Part shown: in pieces, positions 63,964 to 64,000 of the stretch
Layout of the letters: each line of letters opens with the position of its first letter
Numbering within the stretch: position 1 is the stretch's first letter
From: Castellaniella sp049651205
Lineage (GTDB): Bacteria; Pseudomonadota; Gammaproteobacteria; Burkholderiales; Burkholderiaceae_B
DNA: 64,000 nucleotides
Assembly: GCF_049651205.1 (NCBI RefSeq)
Contig: NZ_JBASBR010000012.1
Span: forward strand, 316,034 to 380,033
Direction of reading: 5' to 3'
The notes under the pieces: generated by a model
Seen by the model: only the letters and a program-made list of their open reading frames with translations
What the model was told of the DNA's origin: nothing
The model's database searches: none
Program-made: the position numbers and the translations under genes

Positions 63964-64000
63964 GTGGGTATCCTCTGGGCATCGTCAGCCGGCCAGCGGC

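Noticed and set aside
1..64000. CRISPR arrays, insertion sequences, integrases or phage genes
   Set aside because: No direct-repeat array, transposase or integrase signature was found on either strand; the region looks like ordinary chromosome apart from the possible RND-operon insertion.

Overview
This 64-kb stretch is chromosomal DNA (about 60% GC, densely coding, many ATGA-type start/stop overlaps) of a betaproteobacterium. Gene content points to Burkholderiales, most likely Alcaligenaceae or a close relative: a Bug-type (TctC) tripartite transporter, DUF3460, the ubiE–Tim44–ubiJ–ubiB–hldE(C) order, and zapD–coaE–pilD synteny. This placement is inferred from gene content, not from an rRNA gene. 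I see no CRISPR array, insertion sequence or prophage. There is one tRNA (Pro, CGG).

Layout. 1–4.9 kb: a DAB inorganic-carbon accumulation operon (dabB–dabA, dabA cut by the window edge), a divergent LysR regulator and a beta-carbonic anhydrase. 5–9 kb: a Nudix hydrolase, a sensory GGDEF/EAL protein whose cyclase half looks dead, and free methionine-(R)-sulfoxide reductase. 9–19 kb: a full hexarate (glucarate-type) pathway. It comprises two glucarate-dehydratase-like enolases, KdgD, 2-oxoglutarate semialdehyde dehydrogenase, a GntR/FCD regulator and a TctCBA transporter, with a shared operator-like sequence at every promoter. 19–21.4 kb: an MmgE/PrpD protein with a ComA (phosphosulfolactate synthase)-like protein. 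This pair lacks the GntR operator but has a Fur-like box and a perfect palindrome. 21.5–24.6 kb: tRNA-Pro, ispB, a DUF815 ATPase and a Nudix–ThiE-like fusion.

24.7–33.5 kb: a four-gene MdtABC-type RND efflux operon, apparently inserted between genes that are neighbours in related bacteria. 33.5–38.8 kb: zapD, coaE, a divergent prepilin-peptidase-like gene, a lipoprotein, a small LuxR-type regulator, panC, scpA and DUF3460. 38.9–41.1 kb: an MFS exporter and an XRE/MmyB-type regulator. 41–48.4 kb: a cobalamin module with metH (B12-dependent), a cobalamin riboswitch, btuB and btuF, plus a 51-residue small gene with its own control signals. 48.5–51 kb: thiG, thiD and a PCMT-like methyltransferase. 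51–55.6 kb: hldE C-domain, ubiB, ubiJ, Tim44-like and ubiE. 55.7–64 kb: phoBR, ilvA, a diguanylate cyclase, D-amino-acid aminotransferase and a gltJKL-type amino-acid ABC transporter running off the right edge.

The observations most worth following up are: the operator set of the hexarate regulon; the MmgE/PrpD–ComA pair with its Fur-like box; a 12-bp palindrome (AGGGTTAACCCT) present at two unrelated promoters; a 44-bp loopless palindrome after tctA; the 51-residue gene; and the DAB operon in what looks like a heterotroph.
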